Source of the DNA: Cryoendolithus antarcticus
Taxonomy: Eukaryota > Ascomycota > Dothideomycetes > Cladosporiales > Cladosporiaceae
DNA: 64,000 nt
Reading direction: 5' to 3'
Assembly: GCA_002077065.1 (NCBI GenBank)
Contig: NAJO01000038.1
Span: 248,001 to 312,000 of the forward strand
Shown here in pieces: positions 41,826 through 52,376 of the stretch. Below the pieces are notes generated by a model. That model was not told where the DNA came from and did not search any database. It worked only from the letters and a program-made list of their open reading frames with translations. The position numbers were made by a program, and so were the translations under genes. Each line of letters begins with the position of its first letter. Position 1 is the first letter of the stretch.

Positions 41826-43455
41826 CTACATCCCCTCGAACCCTCCCTCATCCCCCTCATCAACATCGCCCTCTCCCTCAATGATCTCCTTCGCGATCTC
41901 CCTCTCCCGCTCCCTAGCCTTCGCAGCCTCAGCAATCTCCTGCTTATGCTTGTGCATAGGGTACCTCATAGCCATCACACACTCGTCCCTCATACCAAGT
42001 AGCGCACTGATCCTGGCATGGAAAGCCTCACTGGGCTCTGTCGTGCCGTAAGCGTCCTTGGGAGGCGTCGTGAGCATGTGCCCGTTCTGGTGATCAAGCG
42101 AAGCTTCGATCACGCCGTCGCGGATGGCTTTGGCGGTGATGTACTCAGCTGACTCTTCGGAGGAGATGTGCAGACGGGTGCAGATGTCGCGGAGGGAGAT
42201 GCGGGAGTAGGAGAGGGAGAGCATGCGGACGCCGGTCTTGATGACGTTTTGACGGAGGCGTTGAATTAGGGTAAAGGTGCCGTCTTTGCGGAATTGCGCG
42301 GAGTGGGTCTCAACACACTTCAGGAAGGCCTCAAGATCGCCGACGCGCACTGCTTGGACGAGCTTGAGGTAGGGGTAAAGTGCAGATTCGAGTTGGGGCT
42401 GGCGGAAGAGGGAGCGTTCAGGGATGTCGCCCATGAGGAGCTCGACTACTATGAGGAGCTTCGTTGCTTGTTGGTAGAAGCCTATCGCTGGGCCGGATGT
42501 GGGAGACTTGCGGGTGGCGGATACGAGGTGTTCTTGTGCCTGCGTGTAGGCCAGCTGAATGGCGCGCACTCGGCCAAGGTAGTAGAGATAGCGGCATACT
42601 TGATTGTTGGATGCGGTTGAAGGAAACTGTGTTTGTGCGATGAGGAGATCGGCCTGGGTGATGTCGGCTGTGGAGATGTAGCTGCGAAGGAGAAGTACTG
42701 TGACAGCCGCCTCGGTGTCGGCATCCTTTCGAATTACGGCAGATCTCTGCGCTTGCAGTAGCTTTGGTCGAATCTCGATGACCGGAGACTGCCGTGATGG
42801 CGGCTTAGGGTCGAGCTGTTCGTGAAAGAGTGAGTAGTAGAAGTAAGCCTTGGCGCCTATCGGATCGAGCGTTCTCCGGTTGAAGCTCCGCAGCTTGTCA
42901 ACAAACTTATCGCTGAAGTCCGCACCCTTTTGATATTGCTGTGTGTCATAGAGATAGACCTGCACTAATCAGCGTTGTGTTCTCACTTTCGTTTGCTCCC
43001 ATCACTCCACATACCTGCACCAGCACGCCCAGGTACGACCAGATCTCGGGTATCACTTCCTCATCGCCGCCCTTCACTGGCGTACTCGATCCATTCTGCA
43101 GTACCTCTCCCTTCTGTGGCAAGACTGACTCCAGCACCTTACGCGCGGAAAAGTCTGGCTTCGGGAATGCTGTTCTTATACCATGTAGTATGGGCGCGGG
43201 CGTGTTTTTTGCCTTCCGAACGGTCGATATTGACCGCAGAGCGCGGAGTGTGAAGCGCGCATCGAACGTCTCCACTGCCTGTGCTAGCAGAATGAAGTTG
43301 TCGGTGATTACTAGAGGCAATTGTCAATATGGATATCTTCAGCGCGAGGCAACGCAGGTGTACGCACTGCGCTCAACGGACTTCTCTTGGACTGGGGCGA
43401 CGGCTTCGGCCTGCTTGTCGCCATTGACGGCATCGATGTCCATCTTGTCCGCCAT
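41826..43455 (-). CDS. RPN3: 26S proteasome regulatory subunit Rpn3
   Basis: Non-ATPase lid subunit of the 26S proteasome (PSMD3 in animals), 505 residues. Exons 43455-43368, 43310-43015 and 42959-41826; introns of 57 and 55 nt (GTGCGT and GTATGT donors) keep frame. The C-terminal half has the PCI domain with helical repeats, including Tyr-Leu-Tyr-Tyr-Leu-Gly-Arg, Gln-Ala-x-x-Lys-Leu-Leu-Ile-Val-Val-Glu-Leu-Leu-Met-Gly-Asp-Ile-Pro-Glu-Arg and a winged-helix segment Ser-Tyr-Ser-Arg-Ile-Ser-Leu-x-Asp-Ile. The tail is highly charged (Glu/Lys/Arg then Asp/Glu/Gly), typical of proteasome lid subunits. Confidence 0.95.
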
Positions 43456-43825
43456 CCTGAGTTGTGTGAGGAGAGGAGGTTAATGTGCAGTATTGTTGGT
43501 GTTGTCGCGTGCAGTCGTAGTGACGTTCAAGCCAGCGTTCATAGTCGAAAGTCAAGACGCGGCCTCATTCCGCCTGGAGCTCGGAACTCTCATTATGTCA
43601 GCGACGCGCTCAGACGCGACTTCACTTCACTTGCCTTGTGTTGATTTCGTGGTCTTGCAAACGTTGCACAGCCAGCGCGGCTTGACAGTGTACTCTGCGA
43701 ATGAATAACTGATCTAATGAGTCACTCGAATGAAGGGTAAGAATCACCTTCATCGGATCTATTGGATTGCTGGGACTGGGCTTCCACCCTGCTTCGTTGA
43801 AGGGAAGTCTGCATAGCACATAACC
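43456..43825. other. intergenic, divergent promoter region
   Basis: About 370 bases between RPN3 (minus) and SPC34 (plus), holding both promoters. I looked for a proteasome-type control element (GGTGGCAAA, known from yeasts) and did not see it. Confidence 0.45.
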
Positions 43826-44563
43826 ATGGCGTCCCTCCTCTCGTCTCATCTGGAACAGATTTCCCTCTGCTCCACTTCCATAGCCGACCTCTCCTTCCCT
43901 GGTCCAAAGATCTTCATGAATGCTCTGCTCTCAACCCAAGACATTACGGCTCTGATCCGCGACACCGAAGCTCATGAACGCGCCTTGTACCATCTCGCAG
44001 CCCCATCTCTGCCTCAGAAGCCTGCAGCTACAGACTACAGCCAGCACGCGACCCAGGCATCTCGACGGGCAACAGTCTACCCTGCCTATGCAGCCCGGCA
44101 GCCCAAGAACAAAGCTGTCGCTGCAGTTTTGGGAGGAGATCTCTACCAAGCTACCCGTCGCCCGGAAGCCGGATTGCGGCCAAAAGGCGAGATCGATGTC
44201 GAAGTCCTACTGCAAGGCGCCGAGAAGCTGGCGGCAGTCTACCCCATCCCCGGCGCTACGGCAAGGATGTCTGAGTTGCGACGGCGCCAGCATCAGTTGG
44301 AGGCTAATGTGGCGCACTATGAGGAGAGAGTGGCGAGGCAGACGAGGGAGCTGGACAGGATGAAGGGACGGTGGGAGAGTGGCGATGGAGTTGCGGATGG
44401 CGAGGCAGTAGAGGAGCAGCAAGGGATGGATGAGTGTGAGGTACTGACGAAGGAGGATCTTGAGAGGGAAGAAGAGGAGGTCAGAGAACTCGAGAGGAAG
44501 AAGCGAGGACTGGAAGAACGGGTCACTGGGATGGAGCGGGACCTTGGGGGATTGATGAGATGA
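43826..44563 (+). CDS. SPC34: DASH complex subunit Spc34
   Basis: 245 residues, single exon. The DASH/Dam1 ring couples kinetochores to microtubule plus ends in fungi. The N-terminus matches Spc34: an opening Leu-x-x-His-Leu-Glu-Gln-Ile, then Phe-Pro-Gly-Pro-Lys-Ile-Phe-x-Asn-Ala-Leu-Leu, Asp-Ile-Thr-x-Leu-Ile-Arg-Asp-Thr-Glu-Ala-His-Glu-Arg-Ala-Leu. The C-terminal 110 residues are a strong coiled coil (Glu/Arg/Leu heptads, then Glu-Glu-Glu-Glu-Val-Arg-Glu-Leu-Glu). Length agrees with the family. Confidence 0.9.
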   Translation: MASLLSSHLEQISLCSTSIADLSFPGPKIFMNALLSTQDITALIRDTEAHERALYHLAAPSLPQKPAATDYSQHATQASRRATVYPAYAARQPKNKAVAAVLGGDLYQATRRPEAGLRPKGEIDVEVLLQGAEKLAAVYPIPGATARMSELRRRQHQLEANVAHYEERVARQTRELDRMKGRWESGDGVADGEAVEEQQGMDECEVLTKEDLEREEEEVRELERKKRGLEERVTGMERDLGGLMR

Positions 44564-44859
44564 AGACGCTCGATTGATGGCTTGTCACAGCATGCAGTCC
44601 ACGATTGTGACTCATCCTTCTCAATGCCAATCCCAAGTCGAGGCAGATGCATGCTCTCAACCCCCAAAACGCCACAGTCGACACTGTACTGAGTTCAGTG
44701 GACCGAGCTGTTCGAATTGGTCGACGAGGATCAAAGCCGTCATCGCCTCCGAAAAGCAGTCGGGAAACAAGATCGCTGCCATTCCGGCCGAGCCACGCCA
44801 CGCCTATCACACACGGGATCCGGCTTTTAGATCTGGCTTTATTGCGGGATTGACGCAGC

Positions 44860-45820
44860 TCAGTAGTCATCATCGCCATACCGGCCCTCGTTTCGGCCGG
44901 CATCGTACGAATCGTCGACACGATCACGGAAGCGGTCCACGTCGTCGCCGAAACGCTCGACATCGCCAACCTTATCGCCGGCCCACTGAGATAAAGTTAG
45001 CTTCTCCTTAGCCACGGCGCAAGAGAACAGGACTTACGTTCGCCACATTCTCGGGAGCATCCTCGACATCGTCGACCGCGTTGTCCCACTTCTGCTCGAC
45101 GCGACCATCGAAGCGGTCGATGCCTCCCTCGATGTCCTGAGGAATGCCCTCCACTTCTCCGACCTTGTTGCCGGTCCACCTGGATATTAGTAGTCAGTCA
45201 AACGAGCACTGGTCAAGAGAATGGAGGGAACGCACTGCGCAGCATTTTCCGGGAAGTTCTCAGCGTCGTTTTCCCAGCGTCGCTTGTCGCCATCCCAATC
45301 TTGCTCTAGCATTATGCGTCAGTTCAATAGACTTCACTCCAAGTCAAGGAGAATACTCACTCAGTTCCTCGCCCTCATGCATAGCCAACGCGCCAGCTCC
45401 CAACCCCAACGCCGCGCCGCCCAGTCCATACGCGAGCCCATGCCCGCCCTTTTTCTGCTGTTCCTGGGCATACCCTCCACCGTACCCGCCCTGCTGACCG
45501 CCGTACCTTGGCCCCCCGCCATAACTCTGCTGCCCTGCACCGTACCCACTCTGCTGCCCGCCATACCCGCCTTGCTGCCCGCCGTACCCACCACCAGGGA
45601 ACTGAAACGTGCGCTCCCCAGTCTGCTCGTTAATGTAGATGAGACGGTTCTCGCGATCGTCCCAGCGTGCCACCCAGGGGTAGGGTGGCTGAGGTGGTGC
45701 ATTGTTGCCATAAGATTGGCCGTAGCTGCCGCCTGGCTGATTGTAGTCCACGGGTTGCTGTTGTTGATTGTTATGGTTGCCCATGAAGTTCTCGGCCATC
45801 TTTTCGAGGAAGCCTGCCAT
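44860..45820 (-). CDS. WW-like domain protein with internal Trp/Asn repeats
   Basis: Exons 45820-45361, 45305-45236, 45179-45038 and 44985-44860 encode 265 residues; introns are 52-56 nt with GTGAGT, GTGCGT and GTAAGT donors. A WW-like domain at about 46-75 has Trp-Val-Ala-Arg-Trp-Asp-Asp and Tyr-Ile-Asn-Glu-Gln-Thr-Gly-Glu, but the second signature Trp is Phe (Phe-Gln-Phe-Pro). A Gly/Tyr/Gln repeat region follows (77-130), then a Gly/Ala/Leu hydrophobic patch (134-149). The last 115 residues contain two copies of a Trp-(Glu/Asp)-Asn ... Pro-Glu-Asn-x-Ala-x-Trp-x-Gly-x-Lys-Val-Gly-x-Val-Glu module. Function unknown. Confidence 0.85.
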
Positions 45821-46693
45821 GTTGGGTGTTTGGAGGTATGAAAGTGATGGTTGAGATGATGAGTAGGTGGAGATTGGATCAGAGTATGAAATTGATAGGC
45901 TTGGAGTGGAAGTAAGATTGAAGTAGGAAACAGCAAAGGTTCTAGACTTGTTCACCGCGACCTACACGTGGGGTAATGTGCAGCAAGCAGCATGCCAGAT
46001 TGCGTCATGGCGAGAGCACAACAGCTCGCCGTGCTGTAGCACACATTCCAGCACGCTATCATTGACTGCGTCCAGTGAGAGAAACATGTCAGGAGACGGC
46101 CATTGAGGAAATATCGATGGCTCAAGAAAGAGCTATGAGGCTGGAGTCGAGCGCCGATCTTGAAGGCTTGTGTAAGGCTTATCTCTGAAGCCAAGCCGCT
46201 ACCAAGCTTTCGATGGATTCTTGGGGCGAGAATCGCTCTTGCCTTTTCCTTCATGAGAATGCTGCAGTCTATCGAGACGTATCCGCTTTGCAGACCGGAA
46301 GTATTATTGTTGCGAGGGGCTCCATCGAATGCACGGAGATGGCCCCCTGTCTATCGATACACTGATCGACAGCAATTGGTCTGCCGACCACCACTGAATG
46401 ATGGTCTATTATGGCCTCAGTAGGCTGAACGACATTCGTCATGCGAATGGCAGAGACTGGAAAGCCTTAGCATCATTGGAGTCGCGGATGGGTCGAACGG
46501 GTCTTCTGACATGCTGACCATTTGCTCGCGCGACATTGGGCGAAAGCGGTTGACTCATGAACGGCCCCTACAGCCGTCTTGTCGTGATCGATCTCGTACA
46601 ATCCGTACTTAGGGTCGCTCAAGCTGATACTACAGTGTCGCCGTACTTCACAGTCATCACATTACCTCGATTCGACATGCTGTTCCGAAAGCC
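45821..46693. other. intergenic, divergent promoter region
   Basis: About 870 bases between the WW-like gene (minus) and the F-box-like gene (plus). The frame of the WW-like gene is open upstream of its ATG but reads as leader. Other open frames show nothing recognisable. Confidence 0.45.
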
Positions 46694-47502
46694 ATGGAAT
46701 CATCAAATTTTCCACTCAACCTGCTCGAGGTGCTACCCGCCGAACTCGTCAACGAGATAATTCGTCAAATTTACTCCGAAAACCTCCTAGTGAGGCTCAA
46801 TGCCAACAACAACAACGTAAGCTATCGTTGTCCGTTCCGTAACCGCAGACTTATCTTAACGCTAACGAAAATGGCCGGCAGCTGATAGCCGCTCTCCTCG
46901 TGAACAAGCGCATAGGAGCCGAAGCAGCGCAGGCTCTATATCGGAACGTGACATTCTTCTTGTGTGGTCCTAAGCCTGGTCTCAAGCGGACACAAGCCTT
47001 TCTCGACTCAGTCGGTCCAGCGAATCTGGCAAACATTCGTAGTATCGAAGTCTGCTTTTCAGGCGGACACAGACACAGGCTATCGATGCGCGGTATTGTA
47101 GGTCAACTAGCTGTGCGACTGCCTCACCTTACCCGCCTAAGGGTGCATATGATTCCGGGATTGGAGGGAGCCGATAGTCCATACAAGACTGCGTTGAGGA
47201 TGTTTTGCGAACAGCGGCATCTCAAGGATCTGAGTATGGAATATCACTGCAGAAGGGGAAACAAGGCGTTGCACTGGACTTCTGAGTATGCGTTCACCCG
47301 CTCGGAGATCTATTGGATGATCGAGAATGGTTATCGTAAGCTTGCCAGGCTGCCCGATCAGATGTATCTGCGGGTCGACGATGCGGTTTTGTCTAGAGCT
47401 GTGGCGTTGCATGCGTTCGATGCGTCGCTGAGTGGTAAAACGTGTTGGATGCGTATCAACGAAGCTGGAGAGGAAGTAGAGTACCACGAATTAAATATAT
47501 GA
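46694..47502 (+). CDS. F-box-like protein
   Basis: Exons 46694-46816 and 46882-47502 encode 247 residues; the 65-nt intron (GTAAGC donor, CGCTAACG branch, GGCAG acceptor) joins at a codon boundary. The N-terminus (Leu-Pro-Ala-Glu-Leu-Val-Asn-Glu-Ile-Ile-Arg-Gln-Ile, then Leu-Ile-Ala-Ala-Leu-Leu-Val-Asn-Lys) has the pattern of short fungal F-box-like proteins, and Ala-Leu-Tyr-Arg-Asn-Val-Thr-Phe supports it. The rest has strands such as Ile-Arg-Ser-Ile-Glu-Val and Leu-Thr-Arg-Leu-Arg-Val, as in effector-like F-box proteins of dothideomycetes. Function unknown. An alternative ATG lies 15 bases upstream. Confidence 0.7.
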
Positions 47503-47666
47503 AGCAGCCGTTGAGAAGCTGCCTCCAGCAGGGCTAGGATGGCACCTGTGGTGCGACTCATACTTGCTCTAGGTCCTGCAGACTTCTGGAAACGCGTAGG
47601 TACTATGAGGTGGCTTATACGTACAGATATTACAACTACTCGATACACTTCCCACAGCACTCAACC

Positions 47667-49309
47667 CTACTCCTCCCTCTCCTCGCTAAGCTCACTCCCA
47701 CTACTCTCCTTCTTCCCCTTCTTCCCCTTCCCCTCCGCCTTCACCTTCTTCTTCGCCTCCTTCTCCCCCTTCCGATCAATCTGCTCCTGCAGCCTCCTCC
47801 TCTCCGGCTCTCCCTTCCTAGCCAACTCTCTTTCCAACCTCAGGAACTCCTCACTTTCGATATCCATTCCCACCATACTCTCCAGCAACTTAATCTCGGT
47901 AGCCCAGATCTGTTTGTCCTCCTTGTCTTTCCCCTTGTCATCTTTGACGTTGTTGCCATCTGCGTCTTTGACTTCGATTGGCGTTTCGAGGATTAGGGGT
48001 AAGCCTTCGAAACGAGGTTCATTGACGATGTTGTGGAAGGCGCGGAGGCCGAGGAAGCCAGTGCCTATGTTTGCGTGGAGATCCCGATGGGACTTGAAGG
48101 GCGCTTTGGAGTCGTTGATGTGCATTGCTTTGAGGTACTTCATCCCCACCTTCTCCTCGAACGTCTCAAGCGTGGCTTTGAACGCTTCTGGAGAGCGAAG
48201 ATCCCAGCCTGCTGCAAAAGCATGGCAAGTATCGAGACAGACACCGACGCGGTCTTTGTTATCTACGAGTGCGATGGTATCACGCAGGTCTTCGAAAGTT
48301 GAGCCCAGGACATTGCCACCCGCTGCCATATTCTCGAGGAGCGTCACGACGGTTGAGGTCGCCGCGTGGGCGCGATTGATGTTGCTAGCTAGATGCGCTA
48401 TTGCTTTTGCGCGATCGCCATTCGTCGAATTCGCGACGCCGGGATGGAAGTTGTATAATTTGATGCCGAGACGCTCGCAGCGTTGGAGGTCGTCGAGGAA
48501 GGCATCGTAGGCCTGCGATGTCCGATCTGCGTCTGTGTGGGCGAGATTGACAAGGTAGGAGCCGTGAGGGACGACGTGCTTGGTCTGGTCGTAGGAGTGG
48601 CTTTTGCAGTGCTCATGGAAGGACGAGGCTACTTCGTCGACTAAAGGTGGATTCACCCATTTGCGTTGCGACTTCAGAAAGAGGGCGAAAGCGTTGGCCC
48701 CGATGTGGACGCTGTTCACTGGTGCATTTTGGACGCCTTGAAGAAGTGTAAGTTGAATTTCTTGTACTGCCTATGAACGCTATGAGACTGACCTCCTGCA
48801 CTGCTGATGTGAGCGCCAATGAAGAGCCTATGGCCGACTGTACGTGCAGCAAGAGGCATCGCTTCTGCTTCCTTCTCCTCCTTGGTCTTCCGCTTGCGGA
48901 CGATCTTCGGCTTTGCTGCCCCGTCCTCGTCTGCCTTGGTCTCGAATATGATCGCCGCTTTCTTGGTAGAGCGTTTCTTGACTTTCGGAGCCTCACTGGC
49001 ATCGGCCGCACCCTCTACAGTCTCCTCTTGGATCGCAGTCTCCACGCCCTCGGCCTTGACCTTTTTGCCGGCGCGCTTTCTTTTAGGCTTTACGTCTGCA
49101 GGTGTCCCCTCGTTGATCGCTTTACCCTCGATGACCTCTTCCTTGACAACCGTTGACCTGACCATAGTCTTCCTCTTCTTCGCAGGCGGTGGAGAGATGG
49201 CAGGGCCAGCGTCCACGACTAATGAGGAACTCTCGTCGATATTCTCTGGCGCCGAAGACAGACCCGAGTCCTCATCGCTTGGATCGGGTACGGTCTTGCG
49301 CTTGGGCAT
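47667..49309 (-). CDS. APN1: AP endonuclease IV Apn1
   Basis: Endonuclease IV family enzyme that cleaves DNA 5' of abasic sites and removes 3' blocks in base-excision repair. Exons 49309-48793 and 48736-47667 (56-nt intron, unusual GTCAGT donor) encode 528 residues. Splicing restores Gly-Ala-His-Ile-Ser-Ser-Ala-Gly-Gly-Val-Gln-Asn-Ala. Metal-site blocks are intact: Asn-Phe-His-Pro-Gly, Leu-Leu-Glu-Asn, Leu-Asp-Thr-Cys-His-Ala, His-Ile-Asn-Asp-Ser-Lys and Leu-Glu-Thr-Pro. An N-terminal extension of about 160 residues and a C-terminal tail of 50 are very Lys/Arg/Glu-rich with likely nuclear localisation signals (Pro-Ala-Lys-Lys-Arg-Lys). Confidence 0.95.
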
Positions 49310-50002
49310 CTTCGAAGCAGATCCTGTAAATGCTATTATCCTCTGGCAACAGTATCAGATCGCTGAGTGAACAACGCCGCAATCCCACATTCGAGTTGCC
49401 CAGATGGATGCCGTGCGATGCTACCGCACTGTACTTGATGGTGAAGCGTGTCGAGGTCGTGCTTTCCCGACGTGCTTAGCGCGTTTGTTCACCGACGCTA
49501 GCGCAGGAACCCGAGAATGACCCGGACTCCATTTCGAGGGCTCCCACGCCCACGATTGTAGACATAAACGTCCCCAAAACGAAGACGGAGAAATCGACAT
49601 CACTGCGGCCTAAAGGCGGTCGCTACTCATGACCGATATGACGACTAACCTACTCCCATCGTCTCGAGGGCGCAATCGTAGTCCATCGCATAGGATGATT
49701 CCGAAAGACTACCCAATCCCCGAACCGCGACTTCAGGGCCATCATAGACTCGAAACCGCTTTGTGAGGTCCTCCTCGACAGCTTGTCGATTTGTGCCCTG
49801 CTGCTTGGCAGAGTCGCCCTTCCCGGTAGCGAGTTCATACTTTCATCAATTCCACTCCCGTTCCCTGCGCCTCCGTTTGCTCAAACGGACATGGATCAAA
49901 GGTGGGATCTTTGTGATCTGCCTTTCATTCCACTCCTTTCTATCTCCTTGGGGTATATTCCCTTCGTATACTCACCATTCTTGTTCATCAGCAAGAGCCA
50001 CC
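49310..50002. other. intergenic, divergent promoter region
   Basis: About 690 bases between APN1 (minus) and the zinc-finger gene (plus). The 200 bases before 50003 are pyrimidine-rich (many TTCC/CTCC runs), as is common in fungal promoters and leaders. Nothing else is recognised. Confidence 0.45.
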
Positions 50003-50991
50003 ATGGCAGAATGCCGTTGCTGCCCTCGCACGTTCCGCACCCAGGATGCAGCGAACCAGCACATGAACGCCGTGGATCATTGGCCTGAATGTCAGACCTG
50101 CTCACGTACCTTCACCAGTCATCATGCCGCTCGGCAGCATATGAACGCTCTGAATCATTGGACTCCACGCTACGAGTGCGGTACCTGCGACGATGCCTTC
50201 TCAACTAATTGGGAGCGAAACGAGCACGAAGCGGACGAGCACTATCAGTGTGAAGATACGCATTGCGGTCGCAGCTTCTGGGCTCAGCAAGAGGCCAGGG
50301 AGCACATGGACGAGGAGGGTCATTGGAGGGTGCATTACTGTCAGGCTTGCGATCGTGGGTTTCAGAACGAGGTATGATCCCCCTGTAAGCAATCTCGTAG
50401 TGCATTCGCTGACTTCGACGCAGAACAACCTCCGCATGGTACGATGAGCCATCCTCGGGCCTTGCAAACACTACTGACCTTGCCCTGCAGCACATGAACA
50501 GTCGCTTCCATCGCGGCAACAGCATCACCTGTCCCAAGTGCAACGCCTCCTTCACAGCCGCCAGCGGCCTCATGCACCACTTCGAGACCGGCTCTTGCCC
50601 CTACGCACGCTACCTGAACCGCGAAACCATGCACGAGTTGGTCCGCGACCGCGACACTGCCGGCGTCATCACCAACAAGCAGATCGGCTGGCACACCAAC
50701 GATAACGAGAGCTATGTCGCCAGCTCGGCATCCTGGAACGGCCATGCGTACGAGTGCTACCTTTGCCACCGCGACTTCAAGACCTTGAGATCGTTGAACC
50801 AGCATCTCGACTCACCAACGCATAAGCAGAAGATCTATCACTGCTGCGGACGGACTTGCGGAAAGCAGTTTACGACACTCGCGGCTCTGTTCGGCCATTT
50901 GGAGAGCGAGTCTTGTGGCGCGACGAGGTTTGAGAGCGTACAACAGAATGTGGCGAACGTTTTGAGTGGGAGGGCGTTGACATTCCGCTGA
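50003..50991 (+). CDS. C2H2 zinc-finger protein with a 15-nt exon
   Basis: Exons 50003-50371, 50424-50438 (15 nt, five codons) and 50491-50991 encode 294 residues. The micro-exon supplies Asn-Asn-Leu-Arg-Met and completes a finger of the Phe-x-Asn-Glu-Asn-Asn-Leu-x-Met-His-x-Asn-Ser-x-x-His type across two introns of 52 nt. Cys-x2-Cys / His-x4-6-His pairs recur about six times, with the spacer Ala-x-x-Gln-His-Met-Asn-Ala in the first two. The later part has a Gly-Leu-Met-His-His-Phe-Glu-Thr-Gly-x-Cys module seen in fungal zinc-finger proteins, and a final Cys-x3-Cys-Gly-Lys-x-Phe finger. Nucleic-acid binding is likely; the target is unknown. Confidence 0.85.
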
Positions 50992-51678
50992 GCAAGAGGG
51001 GCGGGAAGCCAGAGATGTTCGAGAGATTACTGCTCAGAGGCGCTCAATCAGGCTTGACTACTGGAGCACGCTGCGTTGGAAGCTGCGCGCGATCACAAGA
51101 CCTCCGCTCCATCGAATCACATTGATCATGAGCTTTGGCAAGCGCTGCCAAGTCAGTCTAGGCTACGCCCGCATACATTGAGATGAGACTTCTCCGCAGG
51201 CTATCGGGCATCATCTGGGCTTCTTGCACGAGGTCCATGGGATGGATTCCCGGCTGACGAGTGGACCGTTACTGATCCACTGTAATTCGTGGACTCTGGC
51301 CTACGTCTAATGTCTTTGTCGCTTTTCAAGACTTGAAGAGCCGATGTTCTGGCTGTATTTCTCTCGAGATCAAGATCAACAGCTGTCGTAGGTGCAGCAT
51401 CAGGCTGCGCTAGGTAACGAACTTCATGCGTTACACATGCAAGGCTGAGAGACGCTTGACTTACCCCTCTATGCGACTTACACTGAAGAGAGTATATGAA
51501 GGTGCCAACGAGCCTCTCAAGACTCTGTGTTGTCTTTCCATCATCTCCGCCTGTTCTTCACATCTCTCTCCATCTAAAATCTTCCGCACTTCCGCAATCC
51601 ACGACCAAGTTGAAGCATCACGTGAGCTACCCCAGGTTCCTCCCGATGCACACCACTGACAAGCCCAGCTCCGTCAAT
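50992..51678. other. intergenic
   Basis: About 690 bases before the small secreted protein gene. The 5' leader of that gene may begin here; its frame is open upstream and includes an alternative ATG at 51646. No other feature is recognised. Confidence 0.45.
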
Positions 51679-52113
51679 ATGCCTTCAATGACGAGCCTCC
51701 TGGGCCTAGTCATCTTGGCTCTTACATCAACCGTCGCCGGTGCGCCCACCGATGGTCCAAACGATTATCTCGCCGAAGCCCTCGAGAAACGCGCCGATGC
51801 ATGGATCGCCGGCCAGTCGCAGTGCCCGCGAGACAACCTCACAGTCTACACCGGCCCAGCCGGCGGCAGATACCTGATCAAGTGCAGTGTGGACACCGAG
51901 GCGGGCGGCTACCTGGCTGAGTCGCCCGCTAACACAAACACACCGACAAACTTCGTGGATTGCATGGCGTTGTGCGGTCATTATCCCGGCAAATGTACCC
52001 GTGTATCTCACATCGGAGCGCCCGTGTCGGATGGGACCTGCTATTTGAAGGGCTCGACGGGTAACGTGAAGGGCGCTGACCAGTATCATAAGGTTGGCAC
52101 GAAGATCAACTAG
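51679..52113 (+). CDS. small secreted cysteine-containing protein
   Basis: 144 residues from the ATG at 51679. A clear signal peptide (about 1-22: Leu-Leu-Gly-Leu-Val-Ile-Leu-Ala-Leu then Val-Ala-Gly-Ala) is followed by a short pro-region ending in Glu-Lys-Arg, a Kex2-type site (near residue 37). The mature part has Cys at Gln-Cys-Pro, Lys-Cys-Ser, Asp-Cys-Met-x-x-Cys, Lys-Cys-Thr and Thr-Cys-Tyr-Leu-Lys. The Asp-Cys-Met-Ala-Leu-Cys ... Cys-Tyr-Leu-Lys order resembles the PAN/Apple-like domain of secreted fungal proteins. Function unknown; an extracellular or effector-like role is an inference. I prefer this start over 51646 because the signal peptide then begins at residue 1. Confidence 0.8.
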   Translation: MPSMTSLLGLVILALTSTVAGAPTDGPNDYLAEALEKRADAWIAGQSQCPRDNLTVYTGPAGGRYLIKCSVDTEAGGYLAESPANTNTPTNFVDCMALCGHYPGKCTRVSHIGAPVSDGTCYLKGSTGNVKGADQYHKVGTKIN

Positions 52114-52376
52114 CGCGTAGAAGGTATTGCACGTCTGTGGGGGACGATATGGTAGAGTGGAAGGGTCCAGAGCTGGTGGGTTGAAGTAGAGGTAGTGAGA
52201 GCCATGATACTGTTGCAATAATGTAGATATCCCTATCTACCATGCATTGAAGACGGGTCACAAAGCAGCTCACATCGATATCACTTAGCTGACACGAGCG
52301 AACAAGTAAGACGTTGCGTAGCCCTTCTCAGCGTCCCTAGTCGAATCCCACACCAACCTGGCCCTCCACGTCCACC

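Noticed and set aside
47539..48510. A 323-codon plus-strand frame
   Set aside because: It is the antisense shadow of APN1, whose motifs and intron are unambiguous.
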